Shown in pieces: positions 1 through 9,670 of a stretch of 64,000 nt of DNA. Under the pieces are notes generated by a model. That model had not been told where the DNA came from. It searched no databases and was given only the letters and a program-made list of their open reading frames with translations. The position numbers and the translations under genes are program-made. How positions within the stretch are numbered: the first letter of the stretch is position 1; every line of letters begins with the position of its first letter. Source of the stretch: Fuerstiella marisgermanici (GTDB lineage: Bacteria > Planctomycetota > Planctomycetia > Planctomycetales > Planctomycetaceae); assembly GCF_001983935.1 (NCBI RefSeq), contig NZ_CP017641.1, positions 5,923,001-5,987,000 of the forward strand, given 5' to 3'.

Positions 1-702
1 GTAACGTGGCTGTCAAATATCGCGAAGGACGGTCACCCGATCGGCAATCACACCTATGACCATGTCAACATCCTCGCAGAAAAATCAGGCGCCATTCAGT
101 TCAAGTTCAAGAGAGCCCCGTGGCTCATCAGCGGGAAGAAGCCCGGTGATGTCATTCGAGAAAACATTCAGCTAACAACGAAGGCTCTAAAGCAACGGAT
201 CGGCGTCGACAACCGAGGCTTCCGCACGCCGGGCGGCTTCCACAATGGTCTTGCTGAACGTGAAGACTTGCAGAAAATGTTACTGGAATGCGGCTTCAGG
301 TGGTGCAGCGCAAAGTATCCTCAACACGCCAACACAAAGCCCGGTCAACAACCGACTGAAGACGTGTACCGCAGGATCGTGGAAGCTCACGCGAGTGCTC
401 AACCGTTCGTTTATCCATCGGGGTTGATCGAAGTCCCCATGAGTCCAATCAGCGACATCGGTGCGTTTCGTAGCGGCCGTTGGAAACTGGACTGGTTTCT
501 GGAATCCATCCGCCGCGTGTTTGCGTGGACCGTCGAACACAAGGCTGTGTTCGATTTTCTGGCTCACCCGTCCTGCCTTGTGGCCATCGATCCAAAGTTT
601 CGCGCAATCGATCTGCTATGTGAACTGGTCGCGGAATCCAAAGGTCGAGCCCGAATTGCAGACCTTGACATGATCGCGGCGACAGTCGCCAAATTTCAAT
701 AA
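1..702 (+). CDS. Polysaccharide deacetylase (NodB-like), 5' end missing
   Basis: The reading frame is open from base 1, so the N-terminus lies outside the window; 233 residues are visible. Near the start it has GNHTYDH, the HxxxH metal-binding motif of carbohydrate esterase family 4 (NodB fold). FRTPGGF follows at about residues 71-77 and matches the next family motif, whose Arg and Pro line the active site. Members remove acetyl or related groups from glycans or cyclic amides with a metal ion. The catalytic Asp of motif 1 would be upstream and cannot be checked. The stop overlaps the convergent aldolase gene by 7 bases. The substrate cannot be told from sequence; no sugar genes lie next to it. 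Family assignment is fairly sure, exact function is not. Confidence 0.8.
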   Translation, partial: VTWLSNIAKDGHPIGNHTYDHVNILAEKSGAIQFKFKRAPWLISGKKPGDVIRENIQLTTKALKQRIGVDNRGFRTPGGFHNGLAEREDLQKMLLECGFRWCSAKYPQHANTKPGQQPTEDVYRRIVEAHASAQPFVYPSGLIEVPMSPISDIGAFRSGRWKLDWFLESIRRVFAWTVEHKAVFDFLAHPSCLVAIDPKFRAIDLLCELVAESKGRARIADLDMIAATVAKFQ

Positions 703-1490
703 CGTGCAAGATCGCTGGTCTTTGCCAAGCCAAGAGCTTCGACGTGTTCCTGAGCCTTGGTGACCATCATCTTGAGCTCACTTTGCAACGCCAGAAACTG
801 CCAACCTTCGGCGATGCGTTGTTCGACCTCCGCGACTGACTGCGTGTGCAGGCCAACCGGAGTTCCCGTCTTCTTACCAGCGGCCAGAATTCGTTGCAGC
901 ATCGCTTCGAATTCTTCCGGTGAAGGATCACTGCCGTCTTCCGGTTTCATCTGCCAGAACAAATCGTTTGGACCAACAAAGATCGCGTCGACGCCGGGCA
1001 GGCTGTAGATTTCTTCTGCGTTGCCGACACCTTCCGGCGATTCCGTTTGCAGAATCACCAGCACGTTGTCGTTGGCCCGCTGATAGTATTCTCCCGCTGT
1101 GGTGTCGAAGTTAAGAGCCGGAATGCTGCCGCCAATTGAGCGGTTTCCGGTGGGCGGATACTTCGCCGCGGCGATTGCCGTCTTCGCTTCTTCAACCGTA
1201 TTCACCATCGGCACGACAATGCCCATGGCACCGCCGTCGAGGACTCGTTTGATCAAATCGTGATCGCCACGCGGCACACGAGCCAGCGGGACGCAGCCGG
1301 AATCGGCGATTGTTGCGAACATCAACGACGCTGTTTGCCAGTCGATCGGGGAATGTTCCAGATCCACAGTCAGCCACGGATATCCGACTCGCGCCATCAG
1401 CCGAGCGGTAAAAACATCACCAAAAGACAGCCATGTGCCAACCTGCGGCTCGCCGGCAGCCAATGCGGCTTTGACAGGATTCGTTTTCAT
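696..1490 (-). CDS. HpcH/HpaI-type aldolase/citrate lyase family protein
   Basis: A 264-residue class II pyruvate aldolase of the HpcH/HpaI family, which splits or joins 2-keto-acid compounds with a divalent metal. Typical segments are [10 protein letters not shown] near the start, [10 protein letters not shown] (metal-binding and active-site region), [20 protein letters not shown] and [11 protein letters not shown] (family signature). Start: the frame extends to a TTG at 1514, but the ATG at 1490 gives the usual [10 protein letters not shown] start and length, so it is preferred. It is alone on this strand, ends tail to tail with the deacetylase, and has no clear operon partner. Substrates vary in this family (2,4-dihydroxyheptenedioate, 2-keto-3-deoxy sugar acids), so the physiological substrate is unknown. 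Confidence 0.88.
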   Translation of the reverse strand: MKTNPVKAALAAGEPQVGTWLSFGDVFTARLMARVGYPWLTVDLEHSPIDWQTASLMFATIADSGCVPLARVPRGDHDLIKRVLDGGAMGIVVPMVNTVEEAKTAIAAAKYPPTGNRSIGGSIPALNFDTTAGEYYQRANDNVLVILQTESPEGVGNAEEIYSLPGVDAIFVGPNDLFWQMKPEDGSDPSPEEFEAMLQRILAAGKKTGTPVGLHTQSVAEVEQRIAEGWQFLALQSELKMMVTKAQEHVEALGLAKTSDLARY

Positions 1491-1690
1491 TTTAGTACTC
1501 ACGGTTGATTCCAAATTAGCGTCGACGTGGTCACGTTTGGCCAGACACGTCGGTCAGCGGCAAGTTTCGCGACCGGACCGCGCGAACGCAAGTGGCAAAA
1601 TTTGGCGGCGTTTTCCGTGTTTCCACGACACCAGCCAACCCGAATGGTGTTAAATCGGGTGTACCACAGTCTTCGCACGGAATTTCCGCT

Positions 1691-2392
1691 ATGAATGTCG
1701 CCGTTCTTTTTACCGCACTCTTGCTTCCAACCGCCGCCACAGACGCAACGGACAGCTTGTTCGCGGCGCTGGATACGAATGGCGACGGCAAGGTGGCCGC
1801 GTCAGAGATCTCCGAAACACAGCGGCCCTGGTTCCAGCGGGCATTGCGAGTCGCCGATCGCAACGATGATGGCGTGCTTTCGTCGCCAGAACTGTCGATT
1901 GCGGTTTCCGACCCCAAGCCTGTTGATATCGCTGAATCAAACCGCCGTCCCGGTCGCCGCGCAAATTTCGATATCACGCGATTCGACCGCAACAACGACG
2001 GAAACCTTTCGAAGGACGAAGTGCCGGGGCCACTGCGTGAAAGATTTGAACAAGCCTTCGACCGCTACGGCAAAGATACAATTCCAATCGAGGAACTTAA
2101 GAAATTTTCAGCACGCCGCATGCCCGCCGCTGCGTCACCAAACAAGAAAGCCGACTCAAAGACAGAGAAGCTTTCGCCTCGCCCGAATTCAACAATGCGA
2201 CGGCCCAGCGGCGACAACGCGGCCGCATTCTTTGAACGCATGGATCGGAACAACGATGGCAAGCTGACTGCCACAGAAATGCCCGAGCGTATGCGTGACA
2301 ACGCCAGGCGAATGAATCGCAACGGCGATAAGGCGATTAGCAAGGCTGAGTTCATTCGCGCGGTGGAAATGCGTGAAAAAAGAGAACGATAG
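1691..2392 (+). CDS. Secreted EF-hand calcium-binding protein
   Basis: A 233-residue protein with a predicted signal peptide (MNVAVLFTALLLPTAATDA) and at least five EF-hand or calcium-loop motifs: DTNGDGKVAASE, DRNDDGVLSSPE, DRNNDGNLSKDE, DRNNDGKLTATE and NRNGDKAISKAE. The last loop lacks the usual Asp at position 1. The frame continues upstream to 1592, but the ATG at 1691 places the signal peptide correctly, so it is the chosen start. Proteins of this kind are common in planctomycetes and are probably exported calcium-binding scaffolds; no enzyme domain is visible. A basic Lys/Arg/Pro-rich stretch separates loops 3 and 4. It ends 43 bases from the convergent PfkB gene. Confidence 0.85.
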   Translation: MNVAVLFTALLLPTAATDATDSLFAALDTNGDGKVAASEISETQRPWFQRALRVADRNDDGVLSSPELSIAVSDPKPVDIAESNRRPGRRANFDITRFDRNNDGNLSKDEVPGPLRERFEQAFDRYGKDTIPIEELKKFSARRMPAAASPNKKADSKTEKLSPRPNSTMRRPSGDNAAAFFERMDRNNDGKLTATEMPERMRDNARRMNRNGDKAISKAEFIRAVEMREKRER

Positions 2393-2434
2393 CGGCTCAG
2401 ACTTGCAGCCAGTGACTGCACGGCCGGTGGTTTC

Positions 2435-3328
2435 TTACACGAATTTCAGGCGATCTGGAAACTCAGGAGTCGCTCCGTCCTGAGAGCACACAAAGGCAGC
2501 CACTTCGCAGGCTCGCTCAATCACGTGCTGCGGATCACAGCCACTCAGCAACCCAACGGCCAACGTGGCGGTGAACGAATCGCCCGCACCAACCGTGTCC
2601 CTGACGGTCGTTTCAACGCCGTCAGCCTTGAACAACGTTCCGTCGTGCCACAGCGCCGCGCCGCTGGCTCCCAGCGTGAGTGCAATCGTATTTAGCTTCC
2701 AGCGGTCTGCGATTTTAGGAAGCAGTTCGTAGTCACTGCCGGATGCATCGCTGAGTTTCGCGACCAGCGGTAGTTCCTCGTCGTTTAGCTTTAAAGCGGT
2801 GCAGATTCTGAGCGACTGCTGGATGACGTCGTCATCGTAAAATGGCGGTCGCAGGTTGATGTCGAAGATCTTTAACGCAGAATCCGGAGTGCTCTGAACA
2901 AACCGCTGAATCGTTTCGCGCGAAGTCTGATTGCGTTGTCCCAGAGTCCCGAAGCACAAGGCCTGCGTTCTCGCAGCCAGTTCTTCCAGACCGTCATTCC
3001 AGGACAGAAAATCCCACGCTGTGTTTTCAGCAAACTGATAGCTGGCATGCCCCGTTTCGTTTAGAGACACATGAACGGTACCGGTGGGTTCCGAACGGAC
3101 CGCGACAGCCGACGTGCCGACTCCTCGCCGCTTTAATTCCTGCAGCGCATTCTGACCGAGTTCGTCATCACCCACCGCGCTTGCCATGGCGACGTCAAAT
3201 TTGTTTGACAGCGCCGCTGTCGAGCAGGCAAAGTTGGCCGGAGCTCCACCAAAGCGAGGTCCATCGGGAAAGATGTCCCAAAGTAATTCGCCCAGGCCCA
3301 CGACGCTCACACTTCCATCGACATTCAT
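2435..3328 (-). CDS. PfkB-family carbohydrate kinase (fructokinase-like)
   Basis: A 297-residue sugar kinase of the ribokinase/PfkB family, which phosphorylates a sugar with ATP. It starts with VVGLGELLWDIFPDGPRFGG, and GGAPANFA is the N-terminal PfkB signature. The C-terminal signature DTVGAGDSFTA contains the catalytic base Asp and the anion hole. Start: the ATG at 3328 has GGAAG a few bases upstream; the frame could begin at 3367, which would overlap the permease gene by 28 bases. It is last in a four-gene minus-strand operon after a sugar binding protein, ATPase and permease, so it most likely phosphorylates the imported sugar. The sequence resembles fructokinases, but substrate is inferred from context only. 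Confidence 0.88.
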   Translation of the reverse strand: MNVDGSVSVVGLGELLWDIFPDGPRFGGAPANFACSTAALSNKFDVAMASAVGDDELGQNALQELKRRGVGTSAVAVRSEPTGTVHVSLNETGHASYQFAENTAWDFLSWNDGLEELAARTQALCFGTLGQRNQTSRETIQRFVQSTPDSALKIFDINLRPPFYDDDVIQQSLRICTALKLNDEELPLVAKLSDASGSDYELLPKIADRWKLNTIALTLGASGAALWHDGTLFKADGVETTVRDTVGAGDSFTATLAVGLLSGCDPQHVIERACEVAAFVCSQDGATPEFPDRLKFV

Positions 3329-3339
3329 CTTCGCTTCCG

Positions 3340-4674
3340 TCACGACGCTGTTCCTCCCCGTTTCCATGTATCTACCAGTACGGCAATCAACACAACAGCC
3401 CCCAGCACGATCTGTTGTTCGTAGGATCCGACGTTCATCAAATTCATTCCGTTTTTGATGACGGCGATGATGAATGCTCCGATCAGAGTGCCAAAGATTT
3501 TTCCCTCACCACCCATCAACGATGTTCCGCCGACTACGACGGCCGCGATGACTTCCAGTTCGTACATTAAGCCCAATTTAGGATCACCTGTTCCCAGCTT
3601 CGACGACTGCACAATGCCGCCAAGCCCGGCCAATGCTCCGCAAAGCGTATACACGACCAGCGTCACAGGTTTGACGGCGACGCCTGACAACCGAGCCGCT
3701 TCTGCATTGCCGCCGACCGCATACACGTAGCGACCAAAAACGGTCATCGACATCATCATATGAGCGACGCCGTACAGAACCAGCATCAAAATCACCGGGT
3801 GAGGTATGCCGAAAGTCGTGCCGCCACCGATCCATCGGAAAGAATCCGGCACGGCAGAAATCGATTCGCCAGCTGATAACCTCAACGCCAGCCCCTTGGC
3901 CATCATCATCATGGCCAGCGTCGCAATGAACGGAGGGATCCGGAACCGCGTGATCATCGTTCCGTTAAACAGTCCCGCCAAAGCGCAAACGCCCGTCCCA
4001 ATCAGGCAACCGACCAGCATCATACCCACGCCGGCATCTCGACCACCGCCGAAGTCACGAATGCTGATGGCGGCCGCCACCGATGCCAGAGCAACCAGCG
4101 ATCCGACGCTTAGATCGATTCCTGCGGTGATAATCACCATCGTCATGCCGATCGCAATAATCGCATAGATCGCCGTCTGATTGGCCACGCTAAGCAGATT
4201 GTCCAGTCTGGCAAACGTTGGCCACGTGTACGGAACGGGGCTCACGATATTGTCCGCGTTGATGCTTTCGAATCGATCATAGATCGTCCATTCGGCCGTA
4301 TCACCAGTCGCCGCGATTGCGTCGATTTCATGACCGTCAGCCAACGCGGCTTCGATCGCTTGCCGAGCATCTCGCGGTTTACCAGAGATACGGACGACAA
4401 CAGTGGCGCCACCTTCATCCAACGCCTTCGTCGCCCCTTCCACGAAAGCGGTGTCCACCGATGTGGATTCAGCGATGATCGCGACACTGACGTCTGCACC
4501 TTGCTTTGCCAGAATTTCATTCGCAACGATCCGCCCCGCTTCTGCGCCGGTTGGGTTCTGTTCCTGAAGCGTCAGAGCACTCAGTACAACGACCAGCAGC
4601 AACAGTACAAATACCATTCCGTAATCGTTGGCGACGGTCTTCCAGAGTTGCGAATTATGTTTTGAGGAAGTCAA
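3340..4674 (-). CDS. Sugar ABC transporter permease (RbsC-like) with large periplasmic insert
   Basis: A 444-residue inner-membrane permease of the ribose/xylose/galactose class. The core from about residue 155 is typical: IIAIGMTMVIITAGIDLSVG, then repeated membrane spans and GGTSLMGGEGKIFGT near the end. Unlike most family members (about 320-340 residues) it carries roughly 110 extra residues between the first membrane span and the core. That insert (for example DVSVAIIAESTSVDTAFVEG) has alternating beta and alpha character and resembles half of a periplasmic binding protein lobe. Its start ATGA overlaps the stop of the upstream ATPase gene, which indicates translational coupling. It forms the channel of the importer encoded with 4671-6176 and 6184-7203. 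Confidence 0.88.
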   Translation of the reverse strand: MTSSKHNSQLWKTVANDYGMVFVLLLLVVVLSALTLQEQNPTGAEAGRIVANEILAKQGADVSVAIIAESTSVDTAFVEGATKALDEGGATVVVRISGKPRDARQAIEAALADGHEIDAIAATGDTAEWTIYDRFESINADNIVSPVPYTWPTFARLDNLLSVANQTAIYAIIAIGMTMVIITAGIDLSVGSLVALASVAAAISIRDFGGGRDAGVGMMLVGCLIGTGVCALAGLFNGTMITRFRIPPFIATLAMMMMAKGLALRLSAGESISAVPDSFRWIGGGTTFGIPHPVILMLVLYGVAHMMMSMTVFGRYVYAVGGNAEAARLSGVAVKPVTLVVYTLCGALAGLGGIVQSSKLGTGDPKLGLMYELEVIAAVVVGGTSLMGGEGKIFGTLIGAFIIAVIKNGMNLMNVGSYEQQIVLGAVVLIAVLVDTWKRGGTAS

Positions 4675-6176
4675 TTGATCGCCAACTCCATAATTTGTTC
4701 CTGAGTTACCTGGGTGACGTCGGTCACTTCGCCGGTCAAGCGGCCTTCGTGCATCACCAGAATTCGGTCGCTCATACCAATCACTTCGGGCAGTTCCGAG
4801 CTGATCATGATGATCGCTTTTCCAGCTGACGCCAGACGATTCATCAACTGATAAATTTCATGCTTGGCGCCAACGTCGATGCCTCGGGTCGGTTCGTCGA
4901 AAATCAGAATCTCTGCGTTCTGCTGAAGCCATTTGGCCAGCACAACCTTCTGTTGGTTACCGCCCGACAGATTCTTAGCGAGCTGTTCGTCGTGTGAGAT
5001 TCGGATGCTGAGTGAATCGACGTAACCTGTCAATGCGTCGCGTTCGTTCCGGCGCGACACCATGCCGAATTGCGAGAACTCGGACAGGTTCGGCAGCCCG
5101 AAGTTTTCGCGCACGCTAAGTCCCAGCACAAGCCCCTGCGATTTTCGATCTTCCGTCAGCAGGCAAATCCCAGCCTTGATCGCATCGCGTGGAGAACCGA
5201 TGCGCAGCGGCTTTCCGTCGAGCGTCAGTTCGCCCGCTTCGGCTTTGTCGGCTCCAAAGATCAACCGCACCAGTTCTGTGCGGCCCGCTCCCACGAGCCC
5301 CGTCAGCCCCAGCACTTCGCCGCGGCGCACCCCAAAGCTAATATCGCGGACGGCGGTGCCTCGAGACAGATGGCTGACTTCCAGTCTCACATCGCCGATC
5401 GTCGCCGGTCGCTTGGGGAACTCGTTTTCGATCGACCGTCCGACCATCATTTCGATCATCTGTTGGCGAGTCATCTCTGCTGACGGCGCGTGACCGACAT
5501 ACTGGCCGTCTCGCAACACCGTGATTGAGTCGGCGATGTCAAAGATTTCGTCCAGCCGATGACTGATGTAGATGATGCCGATGCCCTGAGCCTTCAGGTC
5601 GCGGATGATGGCGAACAGCTTCTGCACTTCCTGAGGCAGCAGTGCGGCCGACGGTTCGTCCATCACCAGAATCCGTGCGTTCTGCGACAGAGCCTTCGCA
5701 ATTTCGACGAGTTGCTGTTGAGCGACCGACAACTGGCGAGCGGGCACGTCCAGCGGAATGTCCACACCCAGCCGCTGGAACAACTCGGCCGCTCGGCGAC
5801 GTTCGTCAGTCTTCGCAACAAAGAAGCCGGAACGTTCGCGGCCCAGAAAAATGTTCTCCCACGCATTCAAAGCGGGAATCAGGTTGAACTCCTGATAGAT
5901 GACGCCAATTCCGGCCTGCATGGCGGCCGCCGGATCCGACAGGCTAACCGGCGTGCCTTCAATTGAAATTTCACCTGCGTCCGGCTGATGAGCACCGCCC
6001 AGCATCTTGATCAGAGTGCTCTTGCCCGCACCGTTTTCGCCCATCAGAGCCAGCACTTCACCACGCTGCAGCGTGAGGTCCACACCGGAAAGCGCGCGGA
6101 CACCCGGGAACGATTTTTCAATCGCCGTCATTTGCAGCAGAGGAGTTGTGTGGGTTTCGGGCACGGTGAATTCCAT
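4671..6176 (-). CDS. Sugar ABC transporter ATP-binding protein, duplicated (RbsA/MglA type)
   Basis: A 501-residue ATPase with two fused nucleotide-binding domains. In the first half are Walker A GENGAGKSTL, the signature region QLSVAQQQLVEIAKAL and Walker B ILVMDEPSAAL. In the second half the Walker A is degenerate (GLVGAGRTEL), as is normal for this family, followed by LSGGNQQKVVLAKWL and ILIFDEPTRGIDVGAKHEIY. Such proteins energise uptake of ribose, galactose, xylose or similar sugars. It lies 7 bases after the binding-protein gene and overlaps the permease by 4 bases, so all are one transcript. The alternative start at MTAIEKSF (codon 16) is possible. Confidence 0.93.
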   Translation of the reverse strand: MEFTVPETHTTPLLQMTAIEKSFPGVRALSGVDLTLQRGEVLALMGENGAGKSTLIKMLGGAHQPDAGEISIEGTPVSLSDPAAAMQAGIGVIYQEFNLIPALNAWENIFLGRERSGFFVAKTDERRRAAELFQRLGVDIPLDVPARQLSVAQQQLVEIAKALSQNARILVMDEPSAALLPQEVQKLFAIIRDLKAQGIGIIYISHRLDEIFDIADSITVLRDGQYVGHAPSAEMTRQQMIEMMVGRSIENEFPKRPATIGDVRLEVSHLSRGTAVRDISFGVRRGEVLGLTGLVGAGRTELVRLIFGADKAEAGELTLDGKPLRIGSPRDAIKAGICLLTEDRKSQGLVLGLSVRENFGLPNLSEFSQFGMVSRRNERDALTGYVDSLSIRISHDEQLAKNLSGGNQQKVVLAKWLQQNAEILIFDEPTRGIDVGAKHEIYQLMNRLASAGKAIIMISSELPEVIGMSDRILVMHEGRLTGEVTDVTQVTQEQIMELAIN

Positions 6177-6183
6177 CCGGTTG

Positions 6184-7203
6184 TCACTTCAGTTCCGGAT
6201 CCTTCTCCGCGTCCTCTTTGTAGTACAGCTTCGACGGAATCAGCACTTCTTCCGGAACGTCATCGCCGGCGAAATACTTCAGAATCATTTCGATCGTGGT
6301 CCGGCCCATTTTGTCAGGAAACTGAATCGGGTCGCACAGAATCTTACCTTCCAGAATCGCTTCCTTCCCCGCTTTCGCTCCGTCAAAACCGATGATCGTG
6401 ACCTGGTCCTGCTTGCCCGCTTCTTCAAGAGCCGTGCGAGCTCCCAGCGCGGATGGATCGTTGATGGCAAAGATTGCAGACAGATCGGGGTGCGCGACGA
6501 TTGCATCCTTTGCCACAGAATAGCCCACATCGCGAGCCCCCTTGCCATTCAGCGTGGCGACGACTTCGATCTTGGCTGCTCCGTCTTTGGCGTTGTGAGC
6601 ACCCAGCACTTCATGAAAACCTTTCGTGCGAAGTTGGCAGGATTCCACGTCCGGGTAATCCACGATCAGCACCTTACCACCAGCTTCGCCCAGCAGCTTA
6701 ACCATGGCTTCGCCCGCCAGTTTTCCACCCTGATGATTGTCAGTCGCCACATGGCATTCGACGTCGCCGTCATTCCCATCAAACTTGATGTCGTTTGTGA
6801 ACACAGGAATGCCTGCGGCGTTGGCTTTCTTAATCGCCTGACCGATCGACTTCGAATCGCAGGGGTTCAGCACGATGGCCGACACGCCCTTCACGATGAA
6901 GTCATCGATCTGGTCCGACTGTTTTTTCACGTCCTGATCGCCGGACACGACGACGACCTCGTAACCATGCTTCGCCGCTTCTTCAGTCATGCTATCGGCG
7001 ATGACCTTAAAAAACGGATTGCTCAGAGTCAGTGCGCTAAAGCCAATGGTGCCTTTGGATTCCTCGGACCCAGCCCCCGCTGCAGAACCATTATCGCCGC
7101 CTGAAGCACTCGAAGAATCGTTATTGGCGTCGCCGCAGCCGACCACAACGATGGCACCCACCAGCAACAAACCGAATAAATATCGGTGAACTTTAATCAT
7201 CAT
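6184..7203 (-). CDS. Sugar ABC transporter substrate-binding lipoprotein (RbsB-like)
   Basis: A 339-residue periplasmic binding protein of the ribose/LacI-like class (peripla_BP_4). The N-terminus has a hydrophobic signal followed by lipobox VVGC (Cys at about 23), so the mature protein is probably lipid-anchored. A Gly/Ser/Ala/Asn-rich linker leads to the core GTIGFSALTLSNPFF. The typical ligand-site elements GVSAIVLNPCDS, ATDNHQGGKLAGEAM and IFAINDPSALGA follow. It is the first gene of the sugar-import operon running to 2435; AAGGA sits just before the start. The ligand is probably a monosaccharide, but which one cannot be told. The 258 bases upstream to jetA form a divergent promoter region with no other gene seen. 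Confidence 0.92.
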   Translation of the reverse strand: MMIKVHRYLFGLLLVGAIVVVGCGDANNDSSSASGGDNGSAAGAGSEESKGTIGFSALTLSNPFFKVIADSMTEEAAKHGYEVVVVSGDQDVKKQSDQIDDFIVKGVSAIVLNPCDSKSIGQAIKKANAAGIPVFTNDIKFDGNDGDVECHVATDNHQGGKLAGEAMVKLLGEAGGKVLIVDYPDVESCQLRTKGFHEVLGAHNAKDGAAKIEVVATLNGKGARDVGYSVAKDAIVAHPDLSAIFAINDPSALGARTALEEAGKQDQVTIIGFDGAKAGKEAILEGKILCDPIQFPDKMGRTTIEMILKYFAGDDVPEEVLIPSKLYYKEDAEKDPELK

Positions 7204-7461
7204 ATTTCCTTGGCCTCAGTTCAGAATGTGCATATCCAATCGATGTCCGTCAACATTTTCAAAATGTCATCGCATCAAAGTGGCGCTACGCGGACAGCGG
7301 CGCAATTTCCACCATTTTTCCGTCGAGTCCTGCAAAAACCAACCCAAGCGGCGCGGCAAAGCGTTCCGATTGCGAAACCTGTACTGTCCGGCCCGCCGAA
7401 GTCTCCGCAAACCCATCATTTCGCGCGTGAGACCGGGTAAAACGCTGCGTATAGTGCCTGC

Positions 7462-8943
7462 ATGGACGTGTCTACGCTATTGCTGCACTTCGATTCCTCA
7501 CCGGCCATCCGCCTGCTGAAGGCTGGCAATGCGCCGTACGTGATCGCGTTTCTGCACCAACAATTCAAGCAGTCCGGTACCATTACGATTCCTCAGTCTG
7601 AACTGCTGCCCGCATTGGGCTCTTTTCAGGAAGAGCTACAGATATCGTGGCCGGATGCGCTGCGCGACAAGGCCGAAACTTACCTGACCGATTGGTGTTC
7701 GCGCGACAAGCTGTGGCTGCATCGCTTTCTGGAAGCGGGCCGAGACGAGCCGATCTACCAGCTGACACCGCACAGCGAAGAGGTCATCGAATTCGTCCAT
7801 CAGTCGCTGCACAAGGATATCGGTTTCGTCGGTACAGGATCGCGTCTACGGCTGGTGATTGAAACGTTGCAGCAGCTTGTAGTTGGAGCGTCCGACGATC
7901 CGACCGTGCATCTGGAAGAACTTCGCAAACAGCAGACAGCCATCGAAGAACAGATTGCAAGAATCGAAAGTGGCGAAGCTGTACCAGCCTTCCATCCGAC
8001 TCGCATCCGCGAACAGTTCAACCTGGCCGTCACCATGTTGCAGGAACTGGAGCGCGACTTCCGAGCCGTCGAAGAACGCTTCAAAGAGATCACACAGGAC
8101 GTCCAGCAAAAACAGATTAAGGGTATGGACACTCGTGGCGGAATCCTGGGCGCTGCAATGGACGCCGAAGACGCCTTACGAACCGACGATCAGGGAGTCA
8201 GCTTTTATGAATTCTTCCGCCTGATCCAATCCACCGAACAACAGCGACAACTACGATCTGTGATCCAGCAACTGAACGACATTCAGGAACTGGCCGACCA
8301 AAAAGATGGCTTGCAGGCCGTGCGCCGCATGATGCCGCTGCTGCTAAGCGAAGCTGCCAAGGTGACTCAAACAGAACGCCGCCTGTCGTCGACGTTGCGG
8401 CGTTTGCTGGATGCACAAGCGCATCAGGAGCGATTACGAGTCGCCGAATTGCTGCGCGAAATCCGAGGTCTGGCGGCCGCGATGTCCAGCGATCCGCCGC
8501 GCGACGAAGTGGCGATTGAAGTCGACGACATCGTGGAACTGTCGTCGCCCGTCAGCCGTCAGTTTTGGATCGAGCCGTCAGAATTTGAACAGATCGACCT
8601 GACCGAAAGCACGAAGGATTCAGAGCAGCGCGACCAAATGTTTCGTGAATTTGCGAACCTGCACCGCCTTGATTTTCGAGCCATGAAGTCTCGTATTCAA
8701 GCCGCCGCCGCAAAACGCGGCACGATCACGCTCAGCGAATTGCTGCACGCATCGCCGCCTCAATCCGGCGTCATGGACGTACTCGGATATCTGCAAATCG
8801 CCAGCGACGATGACCACATTATCGACCACGACCTCCCCGAAGATCTTTCCATTCCCAGCGCTATGAATCACGACCGCACAATTGTGGTGACAGTTCCCCG
8901 AGTCACATTCGTGGCGAAGGAAGTCACGCGATCCGAAATGTGA
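7462..8943 (+). CDS. jetA: Wadjet defence protein JetA (DUF3375)
   Basis: A 493-residue protein of the DUF3375 family, the kleisin-like subunit of the Wadjet anti-plasmid system. It is rich in charged helices. The N-terminal part (VSTLLLHFDSSPAIRLLKAG) and the central coiled coil around residues 140-300 fit the family, which is usually about 480-500 residues long. Wadjet JetA joins the SMC heads of JetC and, with JetB, forms a loop-extruding complex that recognises small circular DNA. It is the first gene of the four-gene set 7462-14419, 28 bases before jetB. No strong ribosome site is visible. Identification rests mainly on the whole syntenic set. Confidence 0.9.
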   Translation: MDVSTLLLHFDSSPAIRLLKAGNAPYVIAFLHQQFKQSGTITIPQSELLPALGSFQEELQISWPDALRDKAETYLTDWCSRDKLWLHRFLEAGRDEPIYQLTPHSEEVIEFVHQSLHKDIGFVGTGSRLRLVIETLQQLVVGASDDPTVHLEELRKQQTAIEEQIARIESGEAVPAFHPTRIREQFNLAVTMLQELERDFRAVEERFKEITQDVQQKQIKGMDTRGGILGAAMDAEDALRTDDQGVSFYEFFRLIQSTEQQRQLRSVIQQLNDIQELADQKDGLQAVRRMMPLLLSEAAKVTQTERRLSSTLRRLLDAQAHQERLRVAELLREIRGLAAAMSSDPPRDEVAIEVDDIVELSSPVSRQFWIEPSEFEQIDLTESTKDSEQRDQMFREFANLHRLDFRAMKSRIQAAAAKRGTITLSELLHASPPQSGVMDVLGYLQIASDDDHIIDHDLPEDLSIPSAMNHDRTIVVTVPRVTFVAKEVTRSEM

Positions 8944-8971
8944 ATCGCAGAATTTTCAATCGAAATTACTG

Positions 8972-9610
8972 ATGGATACGCCCACCGAAAACATCCCTGA
9001 ATACCGCGAATGGAGCGACGCTGCCGTGCGTCTGCTGCAGGGCGTTGTCTATCTGGAAGACGGCAAACCGTGGGACTTGCTGCTCCGCAATGTCACACCG
9101 CTGGAAAACTACTTCAGCCTGATCGGGCTGCAGTTGATTATTGACGAATCCGAAGGTTTCGCTTTCCTGCGGCAACGTTCCAGCGAAGAATTGCCCGAGG
9201 GCTACGACGCTCTTCCGAAACTCTTCCGCCGCAGTCGCCTAAGTTACGACGCCACACTGCTGACAATTTTGCTGCGCGAAGAACTACGGCGTTTTGAAGA
9301 GGAAGAAGTTCACGACCAGAGGTGCGTCGTCTCTGGTGACGAACTCTTTGAACAGTGGAAAGCATTCTATCCACGCGACCACGACGAAGTGAAGTTACGC
9401 AAAGCACTCAGCGCAGCAATTCGTACTCTGAACGGCTTGAAATTCGTCCGCCGATTCGGGCAAGGCACGGACGACTGGGAAATTCGGCGCATCCTGAAAG
9501 CCAAACTAATCGCGGCCGACCTGGAAGCCGTGAAGAACCAGTTTGAAGCCGCGTTCAAACGCCGGAGTGGCAACAGCGGGAAAGCGGAAGAAGGAGAACG
9601 GGGCGACTGA
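8972..9610 (+). CDS. jetB: Wadjet defence protein JetB (DUF4194)
   Basis: A 212-residue protein of the DUF4194 family, the small winged-helix (kite/MukE-like) subunit of Wadjet. It contains AAVRLLQGVVYLEDGKPWDL and the region YDATLLTILLREELRRFEEE, both typical of JetB. Its tail is basic and low in complexity. In the complex it binds the JetA kleisin. The spacing to jetA (28 bases) and to jetC (60 bases) supports one transcript. The spacer before jetC is AT-richer than the genes and carries short repeats of GAAAA/ACTGA. Confidence is high because jetA, jetC and jetD are all present in canonical order. Confidence 0.88.
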   Translation: MDTPTENIPEYREWSDAAVRLLQGVVYLEDGKPWDLLLRNVTPLENYFSLIGLQLIIDESEGFAFLRQRSSEELPEGYDALPKLFRRSRLSYDATLLTILLREELRRFEEEEVHDQRCVVSGDELFEQWKAFYPRDHDEVKLRKALSAAIRTLNGLKFVRRFGQGTDDWEIRRILKAKLIAADLEAVKNQFEAAFKRRSGNSGKAEEGERGD

Positions 9611-9670
9611 CGCCTTCGAAATCCACAACACTTTGAAGACTGAAAAACGAACACTGAAAACTGATTCACC

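Noticed and set aside
6007-7104. 365-codon plus-strand frame
   Set aside because: Lies opposite the well-identified sugar-binding lipoprotein gene; composition is that of an antisense shadow.
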